From positions 1 to 45,777 of the IMG/VR virus record IMGVR_UViG_3300020183_000138: a stretch of DNA of 45,777 nt; one strand, given 5' to 3'. Below, piece by piece: positions 1 through 7,352 of the stretch. The position numbers were made by a program, and so were the translations under genes. The DNA comes from a virus. Every line of letters begins with the position of its first letter. The first letter of the stretch is position 1. The notes beneath the pieces were generated by a model, which made no database searches, was not told the origin of the DNA, and saw nothing but the letters and a program-made list of their open reading frames with translations.

Positions 1-22
1 AAGAGTCCAGGTTTAAAAGATA

Positions 23-292
23 TTAGAGTTTTCTTTTGAGCATCACACGCATTCTTGCAATGAATTCCATGGATGTGGGGCTTGCGGTTTTCTTTGGCTG
101 CCATTCCGTCTCCATCATCGATACCAGGGTTTCGTAGTCCTTCACGAGTTTCTCTAGCTTATCTATCTCCTGCAGGGAATCTTGATTAATTGAAATTACC
201 TTGGCCTCAATGACACCTTTGGGTAGTCCTTTGTAACCAGGCTCTGGCTTTATCCGATTGACATTCTTTTTCTTTGGCTTGGGTTTTGGCAT
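23..292 (-). CDS. Small basic coiled-coil protein, unknown function
   Basis: No family is recognised. The protein is about 89 residues, with a Lys/Pro-rich N-terminus (MPKPKPKKKN) followed by a heptad-like helix (LQEIDKLEKLVKDYETLVSM) and a basic C-terminus. The ATG at 290-292 is preferred over a TTG at 311-313 because an AGG lies about 7 nt upstream of it. It follows the gene at 331-615 in the same direction after a short gap. The basic, coiled-coil character would suit a nucleic-acid- or protein-binding accessory factor, but that is inference. Confidence 0.6.
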   Translation of the reverse strand: MPKPKPKKKNVNRIKPEPGYKGLPKGVIEAKVISINQDSLQEIDKLEKLVKDYETLVSMMETEWQPKKTASPTSMEFIARMRVMLKRKL

Positions 293-330
293 CTGATACC
301 TAGTTAAAAGCAAGCACTTATCTGCTTGTT

Positions 331-615
331 TTATTTTAAAGTCCTAGAGTAGTTGAGCGTGGAGTAGGGGCCCAAGTACTCTAAGATCGGTGGATTTGTT
401 ATGTCTATGCCAGCAGCGCTGGTAGACATGTGGTCAACGGCTCTTACGAGCCATCGCCAATCTGTGCTTTCTAGGATTAGCCGGTAAGAGTCCGGACCCA
501 TTTGTTCAATGTCAACGACGCTAGGCCAGGTAGGTTTGCCATCCTTATCCAGTTGTTTGGATGTGATAAAAACCGTCATTCTAAACGGCTTTTGTTTTTT
601 AGTTTTTACTTTCAT
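331..615 (-). CDS. Hypothetical protein, 94 aa
   Basis: No family is recognised. It is a soluble mixed alpha/beta protein with a basic N-terminus (MKVKTKKQKPFR) and no signal peptide or membrane segment. ATG at 613-615, TAA at 331. The start lies 2 nt downstream of the end of the tRNA-Leu gene, so the two are probably on one transcript and the message is released by tRNA 5'/3' processing. Function cannot be inferred. Confidence 0.6.
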   Translation of the reverse strand: MKVKTKKQKPFRMTVFITSKQLDKDGKPTWPSVVDIEQMGPDSYRLILESTDWRWLVRAVDHMSTSAAGIDITNPPILEYLGPYSTLNYSRTLK

Positions 616-617
616 AG

Positions 618-701
618 TGCCTCAGGTGGGACTCGAACCCACACGTTCTTTCGAACAACAGATTTTAAGTCCGGTGCGTCTGCCAATTTCGCCACAGAGG
701 C
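618..701 (-). tRNA. tRNA-Leu (UAA)
   Basis: A full cloverleaf can be drawn: acceptor GCCTCTG/CTGAGGC (one T-T mismatch), a D-arm, anticodon loop with TAA (ACTTAAAAT), a long variable arm as in type II tRNAs, and a T-arm with GGTTCGAGTCC. The CCA is not encoded. It is the first of a tRNA pair only 4 nt from tRNA-Lys. Confidence 0.93.
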
Positions 702-705
702 TTAG

Positions 706-778
706 TGCGCCCGCTGGGACTTGAACCCAGGACCAGCAGATTAAAAGTCCGCTGCTCTACCAACTGAGCTACGAGCGC
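706..778 (-). tRNA. tRNA-Lys (UUU)
   Basis: Complete cloverleaf with acceptor GCGCTCG/CGGGCGC, the D-arm GCTCAGTTGGTAGAGC, anticodon loop ACTTTTAAT (TTT) and T-arm GGTTCAAGTCC. No encoded CCA. It lies 9 nt from the stop codon of the gene at 788-1432, so it is probably cotranscribed with it. Confidence 0.95.
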
Positions 779-787
779 AAGATGTCA

Positions 788-1432
788 CTACTTTATCACC
801 AGTCTCACTACATCCGTATAGTGTCCGGGATCCAACACCTTGTCCTCGGTACGATACGTACGATAGCCAGTTTTGTGGTGATGTCTAGTGACAAAGTTCA
901 ATGCTGGGTTAAAAACTTGGTACCCAGCATCCATAGCCCTGCGAGCAATCACATGATCACAGCGAGGAACGCCCATGGAGAAGTCTGCGCCAGTAATACG
1001 ACACTTACCTTGCCACACCCAAGTATCCTGGGAAGACTTCATGTGTGGATCTAGCTCTGTGTCGTTCCAACGAGTCAGGCAAAAGAAAACCGTTGGCCGA
1101 ATGAACTTTGGGATATCAGCACAGCTTGGATGCTCAAATGAAATGTCGCTATTTGCCAAGATGTTTACATCCTTGGGTTGCGTCACTTGATTGACATGGT
1201 CAAAGACTTGCTGATATGTGATTCTGTTGTCTGCAAAGACAAAGCAGACTTTAGACTCAGGCAATCCCAGTTCTTGTACTGCAGCCTTGGCAGCTTTAGT
1301 GTCCCTACAGAACAGTAACAGCTGGTCAAGCCAAGCTGTATTGCCATTCTCTCTTAGACACTCTCTAAGCTCCAAAGCTCGGGCAGCGGACTGGCAGTCC
1401 TGAGCCCAAAAGTCTGTGATGAGTCGGTTCAT
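788..1432 (-). CDS. Glycosyltransferase-like protein
   Basis: 214 aa. The central segment has ILANSDISFE, then FFCLTRWN, SQDTWVWQG, and a C-terminal block DFSMGVPRCDHVIARRA ... NPALNFVTRHHHKTGYR. This order (an acidic LANSDI strand, a second acidic SQD, a 'GVPxCDxxIA' helix, then NPAL plus H-rich tail) is what I associate with a family of predicted GT-A-fold glycosyltransferases common in phages and metagenomes. The assignment rests on pattern recognition only. The N-terminal third is less recognisable. ATG overlaps the stop of the upstream gene (ATGA at 1429-1432), implying translational coupling. It could modify virion or host glycans. Confidence 0.55.
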   Translation of the reverse strand: MNRLITDFWAQDCQSAARALELRECLRENGNTAWLDQLLLFCRDTKAAKAAVQELGLPESKVCFVFADNRITYQQVFDHVNQVTQPKDVNILANSDISFEHPSCADIPKFIRPTVFFCLTRWNDTELDPHMKSSQDTWVWQGKCRITGADFSMGVPRCDHVIARRAMDAGYQVFNPALNFVTRHHHKTGYRTYRTEDKVLDPGHYTDVVRLVIK

Positions 1433-1770
1433 GGGGCGAAGACGATCTTAACGTGTTCGGAGTTTCGCAGGACGGTCTCCACCCATTTAGGAGCATTTTG
1501 CTCCTTACCATTCTCCACGGACAAGAAGATGACCTTGCCATACACCGCGTAGTCCACACCTCGAGTAATGAGCAGCAGTCTGCTTGCCAGCTCATTGTAG
1601 TTCTCCGGAGACACCTGTGGATCCTCCGAGATGTACATCACCAGTCCGTCGCCCATGGAAATGGGAATAGGCCATGAGTCCAGTTCTGTAGGAATGGCCA
1701 CAGGATTTAGTTCCCTACGAATGATCCCCGGATTACCGCCAGGGTACACCATCACCGCTTCCAGTTTCAT
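1429..1770 (-). CDS. Hypothetical protein, 113 aa
   Basis: No family is recognised. It starts at the ATG 1768-1770 (MKLEAVMVYPGG), which has an AGGA about 9 nt upstream. A longer frame reaching 1920 would run into a terminator hairpin, so it is rejected. The protein is soluble and mixed alpha/beta, with ISMGDGLVMYISED and VDYAVYGKVIFLSVE as the most strand-like parts. Its last codon overlaps the start of the glycosyltransferase-like gene (ATGA). Confidence 0.65.
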   Translation of the reverse strand: MKLEAVMVYPGGNPGIIRRELNPVAIPTELDSWPIPISMGDGLVMYISEDPQVSPENYNELASRLLLITRGVDYAVYGKVIFLSVENGKEQNAPKWVETVLRNSEHVKIVFAP

Positions 1771-1898
1771 CTGTGCTGTCCTATGAAGAGAGTGTCGAGA
1801 GACTTGTAATATGCAACCCAGAACAGCTTGGGTTGCATCCAACGTGGAGTGTGGTCTAGCCACCACTCCATCACTGCTTCGATTTTTCTTAGCATTTG

Positions 1899-1943
1899 AA
1901 GAAAAGAGGGGGCTGGCCATTTCCGACGAGGATGGCCAGCCCC
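1899..1943 (-). terminator. Intrinsic terminator after tRNA-Arg
   Basis: On the minus strand GGGGCTGGCCAT pairs perfectly with ATGGCCAGCCCC over an 11-nt loop and is followed by CCTCTTTTCTTC. It would end the exonuclease/tRNA-Arg transcript. Confidence 0.75.
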
Positions 1944-1959
1944 ATCACAAAAAGAGGAA

Positions 1960-2033
<74 letters not shown>

Positions 2034-2044
2034 ACACTCGTAGT

Positions 2045-2590
2045 TTAGCGAGTTGAACAGAGCTCGACAATAGGAGAGAGCACGCCCCAGCGCAATCTAC
2101 GCCGCAGGAACTTGTACAGCGCCAGAGTCACTCGGCAGTCCTGCATGCAGTAGGATGCTATCATAGGGTCCTGCTTGCTCCAATCTATCGGAGGCTTTGC
2201 CTTATGAACTCCAAGGCGATAGCCCCAAGCTTCAAGCGAGTTGGATTTCTTGCGCGCTGGATTCAGGATGCGACCCTCCCTAAACCCCTCAGGGAACATG
2301 GACTTGGCACGGCGATACGTGCAGAAAGTTCGAGTACCCATGTTCAGCTTGAGACCGGTCCACGTCTGGAGAACGTTAATGTCGAACTCGATGTTGTGTC
2401 CGATCAGCTCATCCGCCGTGTAAATAAGAAGCAGCCCAGCCTCCAGATTCTCTCCTTCGTAGGTGTACTCATGACCGGTATCTGCGTCAATGGCGCAGAC
2501 ACAGTGCAGATGAGTTAGAGAAGATCGATCCCCCTTGTTCCAATCTGAGAATTTGATGGCATTTGTTTCGCAGTCGATGATCAGCTTCAT
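2045..2590 (-). CDS. DnaQ/PolA-type 3'-5' exonuclease, stand-alone
   Basis: 181 aa from the ATG at 2588-2590, which has AAAGGA 6 nt upstream. It carries the three DEDD exonuclease motifs: Exo I IIDCETN (D6, E8), Exo II GHNIEFD (N66, D70) and Exo III YCMQD (Y147, D151). SLEAWGYRLG just before Exo III is typical of the proofreading domain of family A DNA polymerases. No polymerase domain follows, so this is the exonuclease alone, as seen where phages encode proofreading and polymerase separately. Likely roles are proofreading or DNA degradation/repair. It is cotranscribed with tRNA-Arg. Confidence 0.85.
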   Translation of the reverse strand: MKLIIDCETNAIKFSDWNKGDRSSLTHLHCVCAIDADTGHEYTYEGENLEAGLLLIYTADELIGHNIEFDINVLQTWTGLKLNMGTRTFCTYRRAKSMFPEGFREGRILNPARKKSNSLEAWGYRLGVHKAKPPIDWSKQDPMIASYCMQDCRVTLALYKFLRRRLRWGVLSPIVELCSTR

Positions 2591-2604
2591 TCGAATCCTT
2601 TCGC

Positions 2605-2895
2605 TTGAAGACAAAAAAAGAAGCCGAAGGTTCCAGTTCGGCAAACACTGACGACACGCCTTGTCGTGTCATTGCAGCCTGGGAATCTCCGGAGATCCGT
2701 CAGGTCTTATTTGAGCACACTACGCCGCTTACACTGGGACAACGGCTAGCAGAGGATCCGTTGCTTGTCAGTAGGCTACCCTTGCTTGCTGAGCTCAACA
2801 GCAGAGGGCGTGCAACCTCCAGGTTGATTTTCGTCTTGGAGCTCGTCGATTTAGCTACGGGTGCTAAAGATCAACTGCGGGATTTACGTATGTGA
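2605..2895 (+). CDS. Doubtful plus-strand ORF, 96 aa
   Basis: This plus-strand frame fills a gap that has no minus-strand gene. It starts at TTG and its first 13 codons lie inside a minus-strand terminator, which argues against that start. The rest (for example LTLGQRLAEDPLLVSRLPLLAELN) is leucine-rich and could be a real helical protein starting at an internal GTG. There is no ribosome-binding site, and its end overlaps the minus-strand gene at 2871. It may simply be chance. Confidence 0.2.
   Translation: MKTKKEAEGSSSANTDDTPCRVIAAWESPEIRQVLFEHTTPLTLGQRLAEDPLLVSRLPLLAELNSRGRATSRLIFVLELVDLATGAKDQLRDLRM
2612..2642 (-). terminator. Intrinsic terminator
   Basis: Minus-strand GCCGAA/TTCGGC stem with an 8-nt loop, followed by TTCTTTTTTTG. 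It lies between the gene at 2871-3266 and the exonuclease and would end transcription of the former. Confidence 0.65.
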
Positions 2896-3266
2896 AGCTC
2901 CTCCAACGAAGCGACCATGCGACCCAACTGCTTGAGCACGTAAGTTTGAGTTCTAAAGTGAATGGCGCTCATAGGGGCCGACATCGACGAATGCGACTTG
3001 TGCCACTCTGATTTGTACAGAGTGTAATCGCAGGAATGGTTGCAGTCGAATCCCACGATTCTTTTGTCACCGTCCAATTCATCGTACGTCACTCCCCCGT
3101 GGACGTCTAGATCGTACAAATCTATTCCGTCAGCGAGGCCCTTAGGAAGCTCAATGTATCCGCAGTAGTGCATGCCATTGGTGTTTAAAGCTATGCATGC
3201 ATTGATTCCCTCGGGGAACGAAGCACAGTTGATAACCACAGTTTGTACGGTGTTTTCTATCTTCAT
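2871..3266 (-). CDS. Conserved phage-type hypothetical protein
   Basis: 131 aa. The core GYIELPKGLADGIDL, VHGGVTYDE and VGFDCNHSCD resembles a widespread phage protein of unknown function that carries 'HGG-(I/V)-TY' and 'GFDC-x-H' motifs. The Cys and His residues could bind a metal, but this is inference. There is no membrane segment. The gene is downstream of a 420-bp gene-free stretch and is followed by a terminator. Confidence 0.65.
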   Translation of the reverse strand: MKIENTVQTVVINCASFPEGINACIALNTNGMHYCGYIELPKGLADGIDLYDLDVHGGVTYDELDGDKRIVGFDCNHSCDYTLYKSEWHKSHSSMSAPMSAIHFRTQTYVLKQLGRMVASLEELHIRKSRS

Positions 3267-3330
3267 TATTGGAGTATCCTGATGGCGAATGAACGCGACT
3301 AGTTATTTTAACTACATAACGACCCTTATT

Positions 3331-3606
3331 TAGCTATAAAACCCACATCAACTTTAAGGCTAAACGGAGGTTTATAGCTAAGAGAAAGACAGTTGTTGTC
3401 AGAGAGACCCCTTCTCTTAATTGGTGACGGTGACGGTGAGTGCTACACTACTAGACTATTATTAGTTTTAAACCCCAAACCGTCAAAGCAACCGTCACCG
3501 TCACTAGTCGCTGGGGGGGTCTCTTGGGCAACCCTGTCCGACAACCGTCACCGTCACTAGTCGCTGGGGGGGTCTCTTGGGCAACCCTGTCCTTCTCTTA
3601 GCTATA
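3331..3606. repeat. Inverted-repeat element in gene-free stretch
   Basis: The stretch 3267-3689 has no gene. It is built of repeats. The outer arms TATAGCTAAGAGAAAGACAG (3373-3392) and CTGTCCTTCTCTTAGCTATA (3587-3606) are complementary at 19 of 20 positions. Inside them, GGTGACGGTGACGGT (3423-3437) is complementary to ACCGTCACCGTCAC (3491-3504 and again about 3544-3557), and GAGAGACCCC (left) matches GGGGTCTC (right). A further TTAGCTATAAAACC copy near 3331 pairs with GGTTTATAGCTAA near 3369. The order of motifs is the same from both ends, giving an imperfect inverted repeat of about 65 bp per arm. Confidence 0.8.
3489..3592. repeat. 51-bp tandem direct repeat (2 copies)
   Basis: 3489-3539 and 3542-3592 are identical over 51 bp, with a period of 53 bp. 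Each copy holds ACCGTCACCGTCACTAG and CTGGGGGGGTCTCTTGGG. The tandem copy duplicates part of the right arm of the surrounding inverted-repeat element. Two copies without spacers exclude a CRISPR array. Confidence 0.9.
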
Positions 3607-3636
3607 AAAAAAATCCACCAATGATTAGTTGGTGGA
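3606..3636 (-). terminator. Intrinsic terminator of the virion-protein operon
   Basis: Minus-strand TCCACCAA/TTGGTGGA (8 perfect pairs, 7-nt loop) followed by eight T. It sits 54 nt beyond the stop of the last glycine-zipper gene and is the only clear terminator between there and 19 kb. Confidence 0.9.
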
Positions 3637-3689
3637 CTAAAAACTATCTGTAAAACAGACTTAATTTTTGCTATTTATTCCCTACCTGT

Positions 3690-4265
3690 TCAAAAAGGCC
3701 AAAAGCCACGATCGTCTAGACCGTGTGCTGCATCAATGGCGGCTCTCCAATGACGCACCTGCTCATCATTTTTGATAGCTTCGAGAATACTCATTGATGC
3801 AATCATCTTCATACCTTCCTCGTAGGCTTTTTGGTTTTCATCGCCTTTTACTACTTTAGGCTCACCAAAAGCTTTATCTTTGATGTAATTAGCCCAAGTG
3901 TCTTCCGTGCGAGCTTTGTAAGCCTCTAAAGCTTCTCTATCCCGTTCTTTGCCCTTAGCTTCTAGATAGCCGCTTCTTCCATACTCTCGAAGTAGACCTT
4001 GTGCATTTCCGGCTAAGACATCGGCCAATCCCTTTACACCGGCACCGGCACCGGCGCCAAGGCCGCCACCGATAAGAGCCCCCTTAAGCTTAGACTTACC
4101 ACGCAGTGCATTTACCAGAGCGCCGATACCCGCACCAGCAAGACCTCCGCCGCCTGCATAGACGCCGTAGTTAGCGAGCTGACTCTCAAACGGGCTAAAA
4201 CTGCCTACAGTAAGTAGAGCTCGCTTTTCTACCATGGATTTAACATTATTTGCTACTTTAATCAT
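3690..4265 (-). CDS. Glycine-zipper virion-type protein, MIKVANN tag
   Basis: 191 aa. It opens with MIKVANNVKSMVEKR, a tag shared with the genes at 20812 and 21562. Residues about 33-85 form glycine-zipper helices (YAGGGGLAGAGIGALVNALRG, then KLKGALIGGGLGAG) that are almost identical to those of the gene at 13298, so the two are paralogues. The C-terminal half is charged and helical. Start: ATG with GGAG about 9 nt upstream. Glycine zippers usually insert into or assemble in membranes, so an injected or internal virion protein is plausible. It is last in the operon. Confidence 0.7.
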   Translation of the reverse strand: MIKVANNVKSMVEKRALLTVGSFSPFESQLANYGVYAGGGGLAGAGIGALVNALRGKSKLKGALIGGGLGAGAGAGVKGLADVLAGNAQGLLREYGRSGYLEAKGKERDREALEAYKARTEDTWANYIKDKAFGEPKVVKGDENQKAYEEGMKMIASMSILEAIKNDEQVRHWRAAIDAAHGLDDRGFWPF

Positions 4266-4283
4266 CGCATACTCCTTCTTTAT

Positions 4284-4289
4284 ATTATA
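4284..4289 (-). promoter_or_regulatory. Possible -10 element (TATAAT)
   Basis: TATAAT on the minus strand, 19 nt before the start codon of the gene at 3690-4265, with an AAGGAG between. No clear -35 box is seen, so this is weak. Confidence 0.25.
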
Positions 4290-4296
4290 GTAAATG

Positions 4297-4983
4297 TTAA
4301 CTCTTAATAGCGTCTATTGCCGAGTTTATCGTATGCTTTTGCGCAAGCCCAGCTCCAGCACCAAGTAAGCCACCAGTACCGGCACCTAGCCCCAACCCAA
4401 TTAGCAAAGCTCTTTTATAATCCTTTTCCTTCTTGTCCCGGAAGTACTCTACCAAAGGGCCTACCCCAGCTCCTACCAACCCCCCAGTTAGTAATCCACC
4501 TGCCCCATAGGCATATGGCAAACTACCGCTGTAGTTACGAACTAGTCCTTCTAGAAACTCTAAAACCCCCGCTGTCTTTACTGCAGGGGTCTTTTCGGGC
4601 TTCTTGCCAACCTGATTGATCAGCTTATCCATGAGAAGATATCCACCGATGCCGCCACCCAATCCACCTAAACCCATTCCGGCCATACCATAACCTGCAA
4701 CGTCGTTAACGCGCTTTTTAATGTCTTCATCTTCGGTTACAGGACCGTATATAGCGTTTGCACCATACGCTCCTAAGCCACCGCCTGCAAAACCGCCAAG
4801 TAGCATGCCAAGGTCTGCACCTAAGCCCTTGGCTGCGCCGCGAAGTATTTCTCGCATAAGCGGTTCTTTATCGTCTGCTGCAGCTCCATGGATTAGAGCA
4901 CTCAGACCTGTGCCTATAAATGCTTGCTTGGATCTAGCAGATGCCTGCTTATACTGAGGAGAATGGTGTGCGTATGGGGTCAT
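4297..4983 (-). CDS. Glycine-zipper virion-type protein, PY-H-YKQA tag
   Basis: 228 aa. N-terminus MTPYAHHSPQYKQASARSKQA is the second tag type of this cluster. Two blocks of glycine-rich helices follow (about 55-110 and 145-220, for example LGMLLGGFAGGGLGAYG and AYGAGGLLTGGLVGAGVG), separated by a charged linker with KTAG. No enzymatic motif is seen. It resembles hydrophobic ejection or internal-core proteins in composition only. It sits in a tightly packed set of similar genes. Confidence 0.65.
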   Translation of the reverse strand: MTPYAHHSPQYKQASARSKQAFIGTGLSALIHGAAADDKEPLMREILRGAAKGLGADLGMLLGGFAGGGLGAYGANAIYGPVTEDEDIKKRVNDVAGYGMAGMGLGGLGGGIGGYLLMDKLINQVGKKPEKTPAVKTAGVLEFLEGLVRNYSGSLPYAYGAGGLLTGGLVGAGVGPLVEYFRDKKEKDYKRALLIGLGLGAGTGGLLGAGAGLAQKHTINSAIDAIKS

Positions 4984-5000
4984 GGATATCCTTGATATCC

Positions 5001-6107
5001 TTAAGATTTTGTAGGGGTAGTGGGTCTTGGGGCCTGACTCAAAGTACTAGAAGGAGGTTGGGATGGCGAAGGATAGGCAGTCGCTTTATTTAAAGTATTG
5101 AGTCCGTAGTGAGTAGTGATTGGTCCAAAGTCCTTGCCGTAATAATCTCGCATGCTTTGATAGAAACGAGAGTTGTCTAAAGTGTTGCGTGCACTTTCTA
5201 AGGTAGACATTTGCGCATTTGGTTGAGCTGTCTGGCGTTGAGCTTCCTGTAGAGCAGCCCTTGTAGCTCCAGGCATACTCTCTAATTGATTTAGGGCGCC
5301 ATAACCTACGGCTTTTACGCCAGCTCCTATAGGTCCAGATGCAGCTACACTTAATCCTTCTCTAGCGGCTGTAAATGCATCATGTGGGAGGGGATTTCCC
5401 ATCATGTCTACAAAAGTTCTATCAATGGGATTATCTCCACCTTGTCGGTAGATATAATGATAAGGGTTGCTCAAATATTCCTTGCCGGCATGCATAAGTC
5501 CGCCCCAACCCATTTTATGAGATAGGTTTGCAGCTTCAGCCGCGGAGTAGCCGGCATCAAGTAAACTTTGATATGCGTCTGCTTGATACTTATTTACGTT
5601 TTGCGCAGCAGGCACAGCAACATTTACAGCATCTCCAATTACTTTAGGAGCTGTAAGCCCTACTATAGGGCCTCCATAGGTTTTTAGAGCTTTACCTATA
5701 TTGGAGGCAGCACCCACAGCTTGTCTTGCTCTTGGTGCTGCTGTTAATATAGTTTTAGCTGTAGGTATAGCATAGGGGGCTGCAAGGACGCCGGCGGCTG
5801 CTCCTGCTGCAAGTCCGCTAACACCTAATGAAGCTGCAGCGGCATCCAACATTGGATCTTTATATTGAAGTTCGTATTGAGTTCTGCCTGGCAATGCGTT
5901 TAGCAATCGACGATTAGTGTCGATCCACATTGAATCTTCTGGGTAATCAGAACCGATTCTGCCGCCAGTCCAATAATGGGCAGCTCCGCTAAACGGCTCA
6001 GCAACTCCAGAAGCAAAAGACTTAATGCCAGCCCAAAGTGGACTATCCTGCGCAGTTTTGCTACGAAGGCTATAAAGCTTAGAAAGATTGGTTGCAAGCT
6101 TTATCAT
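5001..6107 (-). CDS. Putative virion protein, Ala/Gly-rich
   Basis: 368 aa. N-terminus MIKLATNLSKLYSLRSKTAQ is a divergent MIKVANN-type tag. Residues about 75-175 are Ala/Gly-rich helices preceded by YELQYKDPMLDAA. The protein at 16788 has FELQYNDPLLDYS at the equivalent place, so they are distant paralogues. The C-terminal 60 residues are Ser/Pro/Thr-rich. No ribosome-binding site is visible. The ATG overlaps a TAA (TAATG) that ends a duplicated fragment of the neighbouring gene's 3' end (6113-6136), suggesting rearrangement or coupling. Confidence 0.6.
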   Translation of the reverse strand: MIKLATNLSKLYSLRSKTAQDSPLWAGIKSFASGVAEPFSGAAHYWTGGRIGSDYPEDSMWIDTNRRLLNALPGRTQYELQYKDPMLDAAAASLGVSGLAAGAAAGVLAAPYAIPTAKTILTAAPRARQAVGAASNIGKALKTYGGPIVGLTAPKVIGDAVNVAVPAAQNVNKYQADAYQSLLDAGYSAAEAANLSHKMGWGGLMHAGKEYLSNPYHYIYRQGGDNPIDRTFVDMMGNPLPHDAFTAAREGLSVAASGPIGAGVKAVGYGALNQLESMPGATRAALQEAQRQTAQPNAQMSTLESARNTLDNSRFYQSMRDYYGKDFGPITTHYGLNTLNKATAYPSPSQPPSSTLSQAPRPTTPTKS

Positions 6108-6112
6108 TATTC

Positions 6113-6136
6113 AAACTTATCGTAGCGTTTAATACT
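6113..6136 (-). repeat. Duplicated 3'-end fragment (…KRYDKFE*)
   Basis: This segment matches the last codons of the gene at 6705-7349 (about 6706-6729) at all but one of its first 23 or so positions. It encodes IKRYDKFE and a stop. It is in frame with the gene at 6152-6682, directly after that gene's own TAA. It looks like the remains of an ancestral longer C-terminus or a recombination junction. Confidence 0.7.
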
Positions 6137-6151
6137 TTGGCACCCTAATCG

Positions 6152-6682
6152 TTATGCAACCGGCTGCTTGTACATATCTGGGTTAAGATACGGAAAGTTC
6201 AAACTCTGGCCTGCGCCTATTCCGGCGCCTATTAATCCGCCCAAGCCTAAACCTAATAGCGAGTTTCTATAGCCATTAGAGAGGCCCGACCCAACATCCA
6301 TACCGAGCCCGGCGACGCCACCAATGGGGGCACCTGTGAGGCCACCCTTAATAGCTCCAAGCAAAGCCCTACGAAGCATATTGGGCCCATCTTGTCTGGT
6401 AATCACATCCTCATTCTCGTAGCCTGAAAGAGCGTTATCTAACGCCCCTGTGCCTGCACCGAGTAGACCCCCTGCGCCGCCGCCTAACAGAGCGCCTATC
6501 AGGGTACTTGAGGCATCTGCGCCAGGGGCAGTCCCACCAAGGACGCCGCCGCCTAGGGCGCCAAGTGTAAGTCCAGAGAGGCCTCCTAAAAGGGCCCCTC
6601 TCTGTAGACGAGTTTTATAGTCTACGGAACGCTCGGCTTTTGCTTGCTTGTAATAAGGGGAATGATGAGAATATGGTTGCAT
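6152..6682 (-). CDS. Glycine-zipper virion-type protein, PYSHHSPYYKQA tag
   Basis: 176 aa. Tag MQPYSHHSPYYKQAKAERS, then two zipper blocks (about 28-85 and 110-165) flanking the motif YENEDVITRQDGPNMLRRAL. The gene at 13843 has YANEDIITRRSEPNRLRRAL in the same position and is a clear paralogue. The basic LRRAL junction between two hydrophobic glycine blocks recurs in the genes at 20344 and 21983. Probably a membrane-active virion component (inference). Confidence 0.68.
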   Translation of the reverse strand: MQPYSHHSPYYKQAKAERSVDYKTRLQRGALLGGLSGLTLGALGGGVLGGTAPGADASSTLIGALLGGGAGGLLGAGTGALDNALSGYENEDVITRQDGPNMLRRALLGAIKGGLTGAPIGGVAGLGMDVGSGLSNGYRNSLLGLGLGGLIGAGIGAGQSLNFPYLNPDMYKQPVA

Positions 6683-6704
6683 AGTTGTTCCTTAATAGTT
6701 TGCT

Positions 6705-7349
6705 TTATTCAAACTTATCGTAACGTTTAATTATATCTTTAAATCTTTTACTCTTCAAAGCTCGTTGCTTAGCTAAATGCTGGCCTAACAATAGACCCCC
6801 CAGCCCAGCAAGGCTAGCTGCAGCTCCGCCGGCTAATACAGGAGTAAGTACTTTACCGAATTGATCCTGGCCTGCTAAATAGCTGGTGCCGCCAGCCCCT
6901 AGTCCGGCAAGTATGGCAGCAGTGATGCCCCACTTGTTGCCAGAGCTAGTGATGTCTTCCAATAGCTTCTTTTCGCCTTTATTAAAGTATTTAAGAGCAG
7001 TATCTAAACGATCCTTCTCTTTAGAGAACAAGTGCAGCTGCCCCAATAGCTTGCCTGCGCCTAACCCAGCAAACATACCAGCTGGACCCCCAACAAGGGT
7101 GCCAATACCGGCTGCAGGTAAACCGTAGGCCCCCTGATACAGCGCTGAGTCGCCCAGCTCCCAAAGGCGTTGCTTATTCCATAGAGTGGGGCCAAAGAAT
7201 TGTTGCTTTAGATCCTCTGCACCTCTGAACGGAGTCTGCTCTGGACTGCCAGCTACAACCGTGGCTTTCTCAAGCACATCGCCAGGCAGATGAGACAGGT
7301 TGACTGCCTGCTCAATAGCTTTGCCAAGGTTGTTCTTTTGTTTAGCCAT
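6705..7349 (-). CDS. Glycine-zipper protein next to RNA polymerase gene
   Basis: 214 aa. Begins MAKQKNNLGKAIEQAVNLS, which is not one of the common tags. It has hydrophobic glycine-rich segments at about 72-98 (YGLPAAGIGTLVGGPAGMFAG) and 140-190, with a charged lysine-rich helix between, and ends KRFKDIIKRYDKFE. Its start lies 3 nt after the polymerase stop codon, so the two are co-translated. A role in packaging or delivery of the polymerase is possible but is based only on position. Confidence 0.62.
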   Translation of the reverse strand: MAKQKNNLGKAIEQAVNLSHLPGDVLEKATVVAGSPEQTPFRGAEDLKQQFFGPTLWNKQRLWELGDSALYQGAYGLPAAGIGTLVGGPAGMFAGLGAGKLLGQLHLFSKEKDRLDTALKYFNKGEKKLLEDITSSGNKWGITAAILAGLGAGGTSYLAGQDQFGKVLTPVLAGGAAASLAGLGGLLLGQHLAKQRALKSKRFKDIIKRYDKFE

Positions 7350-7352
7350 CGA

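Noticed and set aside
1771-1920. N-terminal extension of the gene at 1429
   Set aside because: It would include the terminator hairpin of the upstream tRNA transcript; the ATG at 1768-1770 has a ribosome-binding site.
3489-3592. Tandem 51-bp repeat as a CRISPR array
   Set aside because: Only two copies, 2-bp gap, no spacers and no cas genes.
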